From a bacterium (lineage in GTDB: Bacteria; Caldisericota; Caldisericia; Cryosericales; Cryosericaceae), in contig JAJFTL010000022.1 of NCBI GenBank assembly GCA_021373025.1, positions 1 through 64,000 on the forward strand: a stretch of DNA of 64,000 nt, in the 5' to 3' direction. Below the pieces are notes generated by a model. The model saw nothing but the letters and a program-made list of their open reading frames with translations, was not told the DNA's origin and ran no database searches. Shown piece by piece: positions 53,443 through 61,660 of the stretch (positions are counted from its first letter, which is position 1; every line of letters begins with the position of its first letter). The translations under genes and the position numbers were made by a program.

Positions 53443-54363
53443 ATGGTGGCTACAATAGTGGAGTCGCTGAAGGATACGCTGAAGATGGTGCCGATTCTGT
53501 TCGTTGTCTATCTGGTACTGGAGTATGTCGAAGCCAGATGGCAACAACGAATGGTGGATGCTGTGGAGCGGGCGGGGAAGCTTGGACCTGTCGTTGCCTC
53601 CGTGGGGGGTGCCATTCCCCAGTGTGGTTTTTCCGTCATGGCAAGCGCTCTCTATACAGAGCGTTTGCTGACCATAGGGACTATTGTTGCCGTGTATCTT
53701 GCGACGTCTGATGAGGCGCTTCCCATTCTTCTTTCAAAGCCTGGCCAGGCGCACATCGTGCTGCCCCTCATCGGGATCAAGGTCGTCCTGGCTGTGGCAG
53801 GAGGTTACCTTGTGGACGCGGTGATGCGCACCGAAAACCGAAGGTGGACAGAGTCTGGCCGCGATCGGCAGGAAGCAGAACGGGAAGCGATCAGAATTGG
53901 TGAACAGAACTGCACATGCGACGGGACTCGTGCCTCTTGTGTATGCGAGCAGACTGGCGTTATTGACTGGAAGGAGATCTTGTGGTCGGCTGCCAAGCGC
54001 ACCATTCAGATCTTCCTGTATCTTCTCGCGACATCTATTATCCTTGGTCTGCTGATGAGCTGGATAGGACAGGCGAATCTGTCCCGGCTCCTCCTGAGCC
54101 ATACGGTTTTCCAGCCTGTTCTGGCTGCCGTTATCGGACTGATACCAAATTGCGCTGCCAGTGTTGCGATCACCGAGTTGTATGTGACCGGAACGCTCAG
54201 TTTTGGCTCTGCCATCGCTGGCCTGGGTGCGGCGGGCGGCTTGGGTCTTATCGTCCTTTTTCGGGAGAATCACGATCCAAAGAATACTGCGAAGGTAATT
54301 GTCTGGCTGCTTGGCATCAGCATTACAGCCGGCATTCTCGTGCAGTTGCTGGAAAGGGGGTAA
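53443..54363 (+). CDS. Putative heavy-metal exporter (ArsP_2/DUF2899 family)
   Basis: A 306-residue membrane protein with two similar halves of hydrophobic helices. The conserved blocks are GGAIPQCGFSVMASALYTERL and GLIPNCAASVAITELYVTGTLSFG, one in each half, each with a Pro-(Gln/Asn)-Cys motif and polar residues within helices. The family is called 10TM putative heavy-metal or manganese exporter. The central cytoplasmic loop has a Cys-rich patch (CTCDGTRASCVC) that may sense or bind metal. ATG 53443 has TATGGAG ten bases upstream. A Fur-family regulator follows after four bases. Confidence 0.82.
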   Translation: MVATIVESLKDTLKMVPILFVVYLVLEYVEARWQQRMVDAVERAGKLGPVVASVGGAIPQCGFSVMASALYTERLLTIGTIVAVYLATSDEALPILLSKPGQAHIVLPLIGIKVVLAVAGGYLVDAVMRTENRRWTESGRDRQEAEREAIRIGEQNCTCDGTRASCVCEQTGVIDWKEILWSAAKRTIQIFLYLLATSIILGLLMSWIGQANLSRLLLSHTVFQPVLAAVIGLIPNCAASVAITELYVTGTLSFGSAIAGLGAAGGLGLIVLFRENHDPKNTAKVIVWLLGISITAGILVQLLERG

Positions 54364-54367
54364 GGAG

Positions 54368-54823
54368 ATGGATACATTGAGTGGAAAGGAACTGCTGCAG
54401 TTTCGGACGGCCCCGCAGCTGAAGGGATTTCGTCTTACACGAGAGCGCAGGGTCATTCTCAATGTGCTTCTTGAGGCAGAGAAGCCCCTCACTGCAGAAG
54501 AGATCCTTGAACGACTCCAAGCAGACATAGCCCTATCCACCGTGTACCGAACGCTCGACAAACTCGTTCGTCGGGGTTATGTTCAGCAGACGCTTCTCAG
54601 CACGGACGGCCATGCGGTCTTTGAACTGACAGGAAAAGCCCACAGGCATTACATGGTGTGTCTTGACTGTCATCGCATGTTCCCCCTGGCGAGTTGTCCG
54701 ATCAAGGGTTTCCATGACCGTTCGGCTGAGGAGGTGGACTTCGAGGTCGTGGACCACAGCCTTGTGCTATATGGGTATTGCCACGATTGCCGCGCTAGAC
54801 GAAAATCGCTGGGTTCGCAGTGA
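54368..54823 (+). CDS. Fur-family metal-dependent transcription regulator
   Basis: A 151-residue regulator with the winged-helix DNA-binding domain (FRLTRERRVILNVLLEAEKPLTAEEIL..., ALSTVYRTLDKLVRRGYV recognition helix) and a dimerisation domain with HRHYMVCLDC and CHDC, the structural zinc site. The sensory HxHxxC region AHRHYMVC is present. It is expressed with the exporter and would bind the 7-1-7 site upstream. Metal specificity cannot be assigned; an extra cysteine in ASCPIKG is notable. Confidence 0.9.
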   Translation: MDTLSGKELLQFRTAPQLKGFRLTRERRVILNVLLEAEKPLTAEEILERLQADIALSTVYRTLDKLVRRGYVQQTLLSTDGHAVFELTGKAHRHYMVCLDCHRMFPLASCPIKGFHDRSAEEVDFEVVDHSLVLYGYCHDCRARRKSLGSQ

Positions 54824-54827
54824 TCAA

Positions 54828-55961
54828 TCAGCCGAGCTGGTCAACGACACTTGTCAATTCATCCCGAATCGAGATGTGCTGTGGACACTTGTCTTCACAC
54901 AGACCACAACGGATGCAGCTTTCAGCGGATGAACCCTGCTCTTTCATCTGGACGTATCTGTTGCGTTGTGCGTCCCAGCTTCCGAACATGGACCGCTCAT
55001 TCAGCAACTGGAACATACCCGGGATATTGACACCGTTGGGACAGGGCATGCAATAGCTGCATGCCGTACAGGGCACTCGGATCAGCTCCTCATAGGCGTC
55101 GCGCACGCGTGAAACCAGTTGCAGATCGCTGGAAGAGAGCATACCTTGTGACGATCGACCTGCGGCCGCCAGATTCTGCCGAACCTGCTCCATGGTGCTC
55201 ATGCCACTCAGCAGCAGCGAAACCTCAAGATGATTCCACACCCAATCCAATGCCCATTCAGCAGCTGAACGTGGTGTTGAAGCTGTATTCCAGAGTGCCG
55301 AGATCTCCGGATTTGGTAGAGCCAGTTTTCCCCCACGAAGAGGTTCCATGACCACGATGCCAAGCCCCTTGGATGCAGCGTACAGCAAGCCATCAGTTCC
55401 TGCTTGCATCTGTTCGTCAAGGAAGTTGTACTGGATTTGGCAGAATGTCCAATCTTGATAGGCGTCAATGATTTCGTGGAAAACAGTACCAGTATCATGG
55501 AATGAGAATCCAAGATACGCAATACGTCCCTCCTTGATTCGTTCATGCGCCCATTCGATGACTCCGGCATCGCGGAGGTTATGCCAGCGTTCAGCGTTGA
55601 GTGCATGCAACAGATAGAATTCGACGTGGTCCGTCTGCATGCGCTGGAGCTGCTCTTCGAAGTAGCGGGTCATGTCCGCCGACGACTCGATGAGCCAGGA
55701 CGGCATTTTGGTAGCCAGATGAACGTGGGCGCGGTAGCCTTCCTGGAGAGCCTTGCCGACTAGAAGTTCACTCTTGCCTCCGTGGTACGAGTATGCCGTA
55801 TCGACGTAGTTCACTCCGCCGTCGATTGCAGTTCTCAGCATGTCGATGGCTAACTGTTCATCGATTGCAGAAGGATCTCCATCCACAACAGGCAATCTCA
55901 TGGTGCCAAATCCAAGTGCAGATGGCTTCTAGTCAAGTTTTCCGAATCTTCTGTAATTCAT
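54828..55961 (-). pseudogene. Aldo/keto reductase with C-terminal ferredoxin domain, interrupted by an amber codon at codon 11
   Basis: The intact part (from 55901) is a 357-residue aldo/keto reductase: GGVNYVDTAYSYHGGKSE with the catalytic tyrosine, HLATKMPSW with the lysine and FYLLHAL with the histidine. The C terminus has CTACSYCMPCP and CIRCGLCEDKCP, two [4Fe-4S] motifs. The natural N terminus is missing from that reading, but a perfect match, NYRRFGKLD-stop-KPSALGFGTM, begins at ATG 55961. The stop is TAG (55929-55931), where relatives have tryptophan (TGG). A promoter lies immediately upstream of 55961. The gene may be newly inactivated, or may restart at 55901 without its first strand. 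Confidence 0.75.
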
Positions 55962-55998
55962 CCGACACATCCCTTTTACTGGTAATGATTCGTATTTC

Positions 55999-56026
55999 AA
56001 GATAGTTCGCTTGCCATCAAAGTCAA
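55999..56026 (-). promoter_or_regulatory. Promoter of the aldo/keto reductase gene
   Basis: On the minus strand TTGACT (56021-56026) is 16 bases from TATCTT (55999-56004). Predicted start near 55992, about 30 bases before ATG 55961, which supports that codon as the original start. Confidence 0.55.
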
Positions 56027-56086
56027 AGCATGCAGCTTGAATGTAGCCGCAGAGAGTATCAGCGAGCGTGGGCGCGGCATCGTCCG

Positions 56087-56114
56087 TTGCAAACCGCTCC
56101 AAAGGCAATAAAAT
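56087..56114 (+). promoter_or_regulatory. Promoter of the ddl operon
   Basis: TTGCAA (56087-56092) is 16 bases from TAAAAT (56109-56114) in an A-rich stretch, about 75 bases ahead of ddl. Confidence 0.55.
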
Positions 56115-56189
56115 AAAAAAATAAGGAGTGGGAAGGCGAGAGGCACTTGGGGTAAACGTGTCCTGAAGGGGCGGCGCAAGGAGTTATCA

Positions 56190-57395
56190 ATGAAGAAGAG
56201 AATTGGTGTTGTCTTCGGATCACGCTCAGTAGAGCATGAAGTATCGATTATTACGGCTGTGCAAGCGATGAATTCCATGGACTCTGAGCTGTTTGAGGTG
56301 GTGCCCTTCTATATATCCAAGGAGGGAAACTGGTTCACCGGGGAGGCCCTGAAGACGATGGACGTATTCCGCGACCTTGCCAGTCTTCCGGGCAAGGCGC
56401 AGCGAGTCTATCTGCAGCCATTTGCGGGCAGATTTGCTCTCATGGTTCAGCGGGAGCGCAGGAGTCTCGTTGGCCACAGTTTTGACTTGGAGCCTCTTTC
56501 AGTGGACGCGGTACTGCTATGCAGCCATGGCACCAATGGGGAGGATGGCACGCTGCAGGGGCTGTTTGAGCTGCTGGGAATCCCTTATACCTGTAGCGGC
56601 GTTACTGGGTCGGCTCTTGGGATGGATAAGGTATTCCAGAAGGAGTTGTTTGCGGCAGCGGGGATTCCTGTCGTTCCTCACGTGACCTTCAGTAGACGCT
56701 TATGGCGTGACACGCCAGACGCTTGCCTTGCAAGCGCTGAGGAGCGCTTGCAGTTTCCTATGTTTGTGAAGCCAGCAAATCTAGGATCGAGTGTTGGCAT
56801 TACCCGTGCAACTGACCATGAAACGCTTCGATACGCAGTGGAAGTGGCGAGCCATTTTGACCGAAAGCTGCTGGTAGAACAGGCCGTCGTCAACGCCCGC
56901 GAGGTGAACTGCGCTGTGCTGGGCAACGAAGACCCCAAGCCGTCGGCATGCGAGGAAGTTTTCAGCTCGCATGCGTTTCTTGATTATGAAGCGAAGTACA
57001 AGGTGGGCTACAAGACAACTGTTGGTTCGAGCAGCAGCGCACAGAAAGCAGAGGCACGCAAAGTCCCGGCGAATCTGGGCGACGTGCTCACACAAAGGGT
57101 GCAGGATCTGGCAGTACGCGCGTTTACTGCACTTGATTGCCGGGGCGTAGCTCGGGTCGATTTCTTGATCGATGCGTCCGGCACGATCTATGTTAACGAG
57201 ATCAATACGATTCCAGGAGCACTCTCGTTCTACCTTTGGGAAGCTGTGGGTATGCAATATCGCGACCTGCTGACGAAATTGATTGATCTGGCTTTTGAGG
57301 CCTTTGAAGACCGTAGATCAAACGTCGTGAGCTATGATGTTTCGGACCTGTTGAGGCTTGGTTCGGCAGGTAAGTCCGGCAGGAAGACTGCGTGA
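56190..57395 (+). CDS. ddl: D-alanine--D-alanine ligase
   Basis: A 401-residue ATP-grasp ligase that makes D-Ala-D-Ala for peptidoglycan. Visible are GSRSVEHEVSIITA at the N terminus, GTNGEDGTLQGLFELLGIPY, the ATP-binding VKPANLGSSVGI, and NEINTIPGALSFYLWE near the end. It is somewhat longer than the common 310-360 residues, with an insert in the second domain (PFAGRFALMVQRERRSL) as in DdlB-like long forms. AAGGAG lies six bases before ATG. First gene of an apparent three-gene operon. Confidence 0.93.
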   Translation: MKKRIGVVFGSRSVEHEVSIITAVQAMNSMDSELFEVVPFYISKEGNWFTGEALKTMDVFRDLASLPGKAQRVYLQPFAGRFALMVQRERRSLVGHSFDLEPLSVDAVLLCSHGTNGEDGTLQGLFELLGIPYTCSGVTGSALGMDKVFQKELFAAAGIPVVPHVTFSRRLWRDTPDACLASAEERLQFPMFVKPANLGSSVGITRATDHETLRYAVEVASHFDRKLLVEQAVVNAREVNCAVLGNEDPKPSACEEVFSSHAFLDYEAKYKVGYKTTVGSSSSAQKAEARKVPANLGDVLTQRVQDLAVRAFTALDCRGVARVDFLIDASGTIYVNEINTIPGALSFYLWEAVGMQYRDLLTKLIDLAFEAFEDRRSNVVSYDVSDLLRLGSAGKSGRKTA

Positions 57396-57404
57396 CGGAG
57401 TCGC

Positions 57405-58187
57405 GTGAGTCGCACAATCATCGACGGCATCACGCTTGCATATGTTGACGAAGGAAGCGGAGACCCGATCGTACTACTGCATGGCTGGGGCGGACAGGCG
57501 GCTAGCATGATGCCCCTTATCATTGGATTACGGGACAAGTACCGGATCGTGGCGCTGGACCTCCCTGGCTTTGGCGGAAGCAGCCCTCCTCCAGTCCCGT
57601 GGGGAACGGCCGAGTATGCTTCCTTCGTGGAGAAAGCAGTAGCATCTCTGGGCATCCAGCGAGCCACATATGTTGGACATTCCTTTGGCGGTCGCATTGC
57701 TATATGGCTGGGGGCTCACGCACCTCGTGCGGTACAGTCTCTCGTTCTCATTGACGCTGCTGGCATCAGGCCGCCCATCACACTCAGGCGCCGTATACGT
57801 CAGAGCTTCTACAAGGCTGTCAAGGCAGTTCTGCGTCTTCGGATCCTCGGACCACGGGGACCTGCATTGCAGGAACGACTTGCGATGCGATTGGGCAGTG
57901 CCGATTATCGGGCAGTGAGCGGAGTAATGAGGGCCTCCATGGTAAAGACGATAAATCTTGACCTTACGAGTCTTCTGGGAGCGATTCAAGCTCCGACGCT
58001 TCTCCTATGGGGGGAAAAGGACGCAGAGACTCCTGTTGCTGATGGACGGAAGATGGAGCGCTTGATCCGTGGATCACGGCTCATCGTTGTGTCTGGTGCC
58101 GGCCACTTCAGCTATCTGGACAGTCCAGATTTTGTGAATTCCGTCGTGCTGGCGTTCCTTCAGGGAACACGGGACCAGGTACTGTGA
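57405..58187 (+). CDS. Alpha/beta hydrolase
   Basis: A 260-residue hydrolase with the nucleophile elbow GHSFGGRI (serine), the oxyanion segment LLHGWGGQA, the acid in LLLWGEKDAETP and the histidine in VVSGAGHFSYLD, so the triad is complete. Substrate is unknown. GTG 57405 lies nine bases after the ddl stop. Position between ddl and a Mur ligase suggests a role in cell-wall precursor handling, but this is guilt by association. Confidence 0.88.
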   Translation: MSRTIIDGITLAYVDEGSGDPIVLLHGWGGQAASMMPLIIGLRDKYRIVALDLPGFGGSSPPPVPWGTAEYASFVEKAVASLGIQRATYVGHSFGGRIAIWLGAHAPRAVQSLVLIDAAGIRPPITLRRRIRQSFYKAVKAVLRLRILGPRGPALQERLAMRLGSADYRAVSGVMRASMVKTINLDLTSLLGAIQAPTLLLWGEKDAETPVADGRKMERLIRGSRLIVVSGAGHFSYLDSPDFVNSVVLAFLQGTRDQVL

Positions 58188-59800
58188 TGATCAGGCTCAC
58201 GACGGCGCTTTCGTTCGTAGCGGCGGGCACTGCCGTCATTCTCATGGTGGCAAGAGTTGTCTTCCTTTTGCACATGCTCCAGCTCGAAGAATATGATACG
58301 AAGCGTTTCCTTAGCTGGCTCTCGACTCATCTCGGCCGATTGACTGATGATCCAGCACTTGACGTTGTTGGATTGCTGGGGCTGACCGGACTAGTCTTGC
58401 GCACGAATTCGCCACATTCAATGACCGTCATAAGTCTGTTGTCGATCGTGAGTAGCGTCACAGGGATTGCGTGGGAGCGACACCTTGGGGCGCTCGGTCC
58501 GGTGAAGAAACCTTTGGTCATGACGCCTCGGGCATGGCGTCTGCTGGTGTGTACTGCAGTCCTCGCCACGGGAGGGTGTTTCGTCTTGTTTGCTTTCTTG
58601 AGAGAAAGAGAAGCCCTTACAATAACACTGCTCTTTCCAGTGGCAGCACCACTTGTGTTGCTTGCCGGCCGGGCGATCATGGAGCCTGTGGAGGCTCTTA
58701 TTCGTGGATGGTACGTGCGGGACGCACGGTTGGTACTGGACCGGCTGCGTCCGATCGTAGTAGGTATCACCGGAAGCTATGGCAAGACCAGCACAAAATT
58801 TTTCACCGAACACCTGCTCAAATCGCGGTATCGCGTCCTTATGACACCCGAAAGCTATAATACGGCCATGGGCATCTGCCGTGTCATCCGGGGGCAGCTT
58901 GGTCCAGAACATGAGATATTCGTCGTGGAGCTTGCAGAGAACGAACCGGGGGGGTTCGAGCATCTTCTCGGTCTGGTGCCATGCACCTTGTCTGTCGTGA
59001 CATCGGTCGGTGTGCAACACCTCGAGGAATTTGGTTCACGGGATGCTATTGAACGCGTCATGAAGGGATTCGTCAGCATGGCTGCAAGTGGATCGACCAT
59101 TGTCCTGAATAGCGATGATCATGTCCTGGGGCAAATCAGGACCGTCTCAGGAAAGAGAATTGTGACGACGAGCGCGGATGGATCCCCGTTGAGTGATTTT
59201 CATGCGGAACATGTAACCATGAACCCCGAAGGCCTGTCGTTCGAAATTGTGACGGCCCGGGGAATGCGATTTCCATGCCATACGGCGTTGCTGGGGGTGC
59301 GCAATGTCGAGAACATCTTGCTTGCAGTAGCAGTCGCACGCGAGCTGGATGTGCCATGGGAGTCTATTCAGAGCAATATTGCCACATTGCAGGCGCCCCC
59401 TCATCGACTCCAGGCAATGGTATCATCAGGCGGTGTGCGTATTATTGATGATGCATTCAACTCGAATCCTACCGGATTCGCAATGGCGGTGGAAGTGCTT
59501 GCTACTTTTCCTCGGCGGCGAATTCTTGTCACTCCGGGCCTTGTCTCCCTGGGAAAGGAAGAGCATGCCGAAAATGTCGAGGCAGGAAGACGTGCAGCGA
59601 AGGCGGCAGACATTGTCATCCTCGTTGGCCCAAAAAAGACAATGCCGGTCCGTGAGGGACTGCTCTCAGCAGGTTTTCCTGAGGCAAGTATCATCACGGT
59701 GCGTTCACTGCAGGAAGTCACAGAGCTCATGCAAAGGATGGTGCGCGCTGGCGATACCGTCTTGTTCGAGAATGATCTTCCAGATACCTTCAATGAGTAG
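58187..59800 (+). CDS. Membrane-anchored Mur ligase (MurF-like)
   Basis: A 537-residue protein. Residues 1-180 contain four to five hydrophobic segments (first LTTALSFVAAGTAVILMVARV, later LLVCTAVLATGGCFVLFAFL). A Mur ligase core follows: ATP loop GITGSYGKTSTK (about 197-208), a carbamylated-lysine/Mg2+ region ELAENEPGGFEHL, and the C-terminal ligase domain with DDAFNSNPTGFAMAVEVL and ILVTPGLVSLG, the arrangement found in MurF. The usual UDP-substrate-binding N-terminal domain of MurF is replaced by the membrane part. With ddl upstream, addition of D-Ala-D-Ala to the stem peptide is the likely reaction. Start is ATG 58187 sharing a base with the hydrolase stop; GTG 58184 is possible. Confidence 0.8.
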   Translation: MIRLTTALSFVAAGTAVILMVARVVFLLHMLQLEEYDTKRFLSWLSTHLGRLTDDPALDVVGLLGLTGLVLRTNSPHSMTVISLLSIVSSVTGIAWERHLGALGPVKKPLVMTPRAWRLLVCTAVLATGGCFVLFAFLREREALTITLLFPVAAPLVLLAGRAIMEPVEALIRGWYVRDARLVLDRLRPIVVGITGSYGKTSTKFFTEHLLKSRYRVLMTPESYNTAMGICRVIRGQLGPEHEIFVVELAENEPGGFEHLLGLVPCTLSVVTSVGVQHLEEFGSRDAIERVMKGFVSMAASGSTIVLNSDDHVLGQIRTVSGKRIVTTSADGSPLSDFHAEHVTMNPEGLSFEIVTARGMRFPCHTALLGVRNVENILLAVAVARELDVPWESIQSNIATLQAPPHRLQAMVSSGGVRIIDDAFNSNPTGFAMAVEVLATFPRRRILVTPGLVSLGKEEHAENVEAGRRAAKAADIVILVGPKKTMPVREGLLSAGFPEASIITVRSLQEVTELMQRMVRAGDTVLFENDLPDTFNE

Positions 59801-59815
59801 GCAGACGTTCACTTG

Positions 59816-59865
59816 AAGCCCGGGGGGTGATCAGCTGAGATCTTGTTGACCTGATGGGGCTTTTT
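59816..59865 (+). terminator. Possible terminator after the Mur ligase gene
   Basis: AAGCCC (59816-59821) can pair with GGGCTT (59857-59862), closing a long structured loop, and a run of five T residues ends at 59865. The stem is short for its loop, so confidence is modest. A TTGACC box (59846-59851) inside it could belong to a dcd promoter. Confidence 0.4.
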
Positions 59866-59912
59866 GAGCAGAATAGTACCGTTTGCAGGAAAAAGGATTG
59901 TGGAGGCTGGAG

Positions 59913-60464
59913 ATGGGAATCAAGCCCGATAGCTGGATAACCGAACATGCGCTGGCCGGAATGATCGAACCGTTTGCCGGGGACTGTCCCAAGGGGGTGG
60001 TTTCGTACGGTGTGTCATCATATGGATATGACATGCGTGTAGCGGATGAATTCAAGGTTTTCACCAATGTATGGGGTGCTGTTATTGACCCTAGGGCGTT
60101 CACGGAGCAAAGCTTTGTCGATATGAAAGCTGATTTCTGCATCATTCCGCCAAACTCCTTTGCGCTAGCACGCAGTCTGGAGTATTTTCGTATTCCCCGC
60201 GAGATTCTGTGTCTGGTTATTGGGAAAAGCACGTATGCCCGGGCAGGCATCATTGTTAATGTGACGCCACTTGAGCCAGAATGGGAAGGCTTCGTGACTA
60301 TCGAGATCAGCAACACGACGCCACTTCCGGTGAAGATCTATGCCAACGAGGGCATCGCCCAGGTTCTCTTCATGAGCGCGGACGATCCCTGTATGGTTTC
60401 GTACCGGGATAAGCAGGGCAAGTATCAGAACCAGACAGGCATCTGGCTGCCTCGAATCGAGTAG
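59913..60464 (+). CDS. dcd: dCTP deaminase
   Basis: A 183-residue trimeric dUTPase-fold enzyme. It shows [48 protein letters not shown] (catalytic glutamate and serine/arginine region) and [22 protein letters not shown], all standard for Dcd. It converts dCTP to dUTP, the main route to dTMP precursors in many bacteria. Start 59913 follows GGAGG by six bases. Confidence 0.94.
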   Translation: MGIKPDSWITEHALAGMIEPFAGDCPKGVVSYGVSSYGYDMRVADEFKVFTNVWGAVIDPRAFTEQSFVDMKADFCIIPPNSFALARSLEYFRIPREILCLVIGKSTYARAGIIVNVTPLEPEWEGFVTIEISNTTPLPVKIYANEGIAQVLFMSADDPCMVSYRDKQGKYQNQTGIWLPRIE

Positions 60465-60466
60465 CC

Positions 60467-60706
60467 GTGGACAACACTACTCCCAGACTCCGTATTTACA
60501 TGAGCTCTGTGTCTCGAGCATTTGTGAAACCGGAGATGCATTGTAGGCCGGGCAGTGTCTTGGGTTCGCAGGCCAGTATGCGTAGCGACGGCCGAAGCAA
60601 AGTTATCATCGACTATCTGCCTGAGCTGGTCATGCGCGAGCCGATGGCTGTTCCGGACGTACGTATTTACAGAGTAATCTTGAAGATGTGGTGGCTCCAA
60701 TGGTGA
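60467..60706 (+). CDS. Possible small protein between dcd and ribokinase
   Basis: A GTG-started frame of 79 residues fills the 235-base gap between dcd and rbsK. The sequence (RLRIYMSSVSRAFVKPEMH, then SKVIIDYLPELVMREPMAVPDVRIY) has no recognised domain and no clear ribosome site. It might be a real small gene, a remnant, or a random open frame. Confidence 0.25.
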   Translation: MDNTTPRLRIYMSSVSRAFVKPEMHCRPGSVLGSQASMRSDGRSKVIIDYLPELVMREPMAVPDVRIYRVILKMWWLQW

Positions 60707-61611
60707 TTTCTCTCGGCAGTATCAACATGGATCTGGTGGTTCGCTGTGAACGTATGCCCGCACAGGGAGAGACCATCACGTCGAATGGCTGGTTCAGCAA
60801 TCCGGGAGGGAAAGGAGCTAATCAGGCTGTGCAGGCGGCCCGGATGGGAAGCCGATCCATGTTGGTAGGACGCATTGGATCTGATGCTTTTGGGCGAGAG
60901 GTTATGTCCAGTCTTTCTGCTAGTGGTGTGGATATCAGCGGTGTCGTGGCCGACCCGGCGTTGCCGACAGGAATTGCCTGCGTCCTGGTGGAACACAGTG
61001 GTGAGAATCGCATCATTGTTGCTCCAGGTGCAAATGGGGCTGTTGGTGCCACCGAACTGCGGATTCTTCGCAACGTGCTCCAGCCCGGCGCTGTTCTCCT
61101 GCTGCAATGTGAGATTCCATTCGGAGTTGTTCTTGAGGCTGCTCGTATGGGGCACGTTGCAGGGGCTACCGTCATCCTTGATCCGTCGCCCTGGGAGTCG
61201 GTCACAATAGGCCCAGGGGTCTTTGCCGATGTTGATTACCTCGTGCCGAACGAAAGCGAGGCGCGCGCTCTCAGCGGAACGGACGATATGAGGGAAGCAG
61301 CGGCAGTCCTTCTCGGGCTAGGTGCAAGGACGATTATCGTGAAGATGGGAGGCAAGGGAGCCTTTGCTGTAGGAGTATTCGGGATTGGTGAGGTTCCCGC
61401 CTTTTCGGTGGTTCCGGTCGATACAACGGCTGCAGGCGATGCTTTCCAAGGAGCGTTTGCGTCATCACTTGAACGGGGCGTCAGCCCGGACAACGCACTG
61501 AACATTGCGATGGCCGCAGGCGCATTGACGGTGACGCGGCCGGGCGCGCAGCAGTCTATGCCGGATGGTGCTGAGGTTGCGGCGTTTATTGAAGCAAGGA
61601 AGCGGTTCTGA
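60700..61611 (+). CDS. rbsK: Ribokinase (PfkB family)
   Basis: A 303-residue sugar kinase that phosphorylates D-ribose with ATP. Family signatures are SINMDLVVRCERMPAQGETI at the start, NPGGKGANQAVQAARMG, IVAPGANGAV and the C-terminal DTTAAGDAFQGAFAS with the catalytic aspartate. The following genes encode a BMP-type nucleoside importer, so it probably recycles ribose released from nucleosides. The start is taken as ATG 60700; GTG 60688 is possible. Ribosome signals are weak. Confidence 0.9.
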   Translation: MVISLGSINMDLVVRCERMPAQGETITSNGWFSNPGGKGANQAVQAARMGSRSMLVGRIGSDAFGREVMSSLSASGVDISGVVADPALPTGIACVLVEHSGENRIIVAPGANGAVGATELRILRNVLQPGAVLLLQCEIPFGVVLEAARMGHVAGATVILDPSPWESVTIGPGVFADVDYLVPNESEARALSGTDDMREAAAVLLGLGARTIIVKMGGKGAFAVGVFGIGEVPAFSVVPVDTTAAGDAFQGAFASSLERGVSPDNALNIAMAAGALTVTRPGAQQSMPDGAEVAAFIEARKRF

Positions 61612-61660
61612 GTTCATCAACACAGATATCCAATCTGAGAGACAAGGGAGAAAAACTGAC

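Noticed and set aside
55929-55931. Amber codon as evidence for pyrrolysine or general TAG reassignment
   Set aside because: TAG ends several intact genes here (for example 26404-26406, 27130-27132, 28534-28536, 30557-30559), so it is an ordinary stop.
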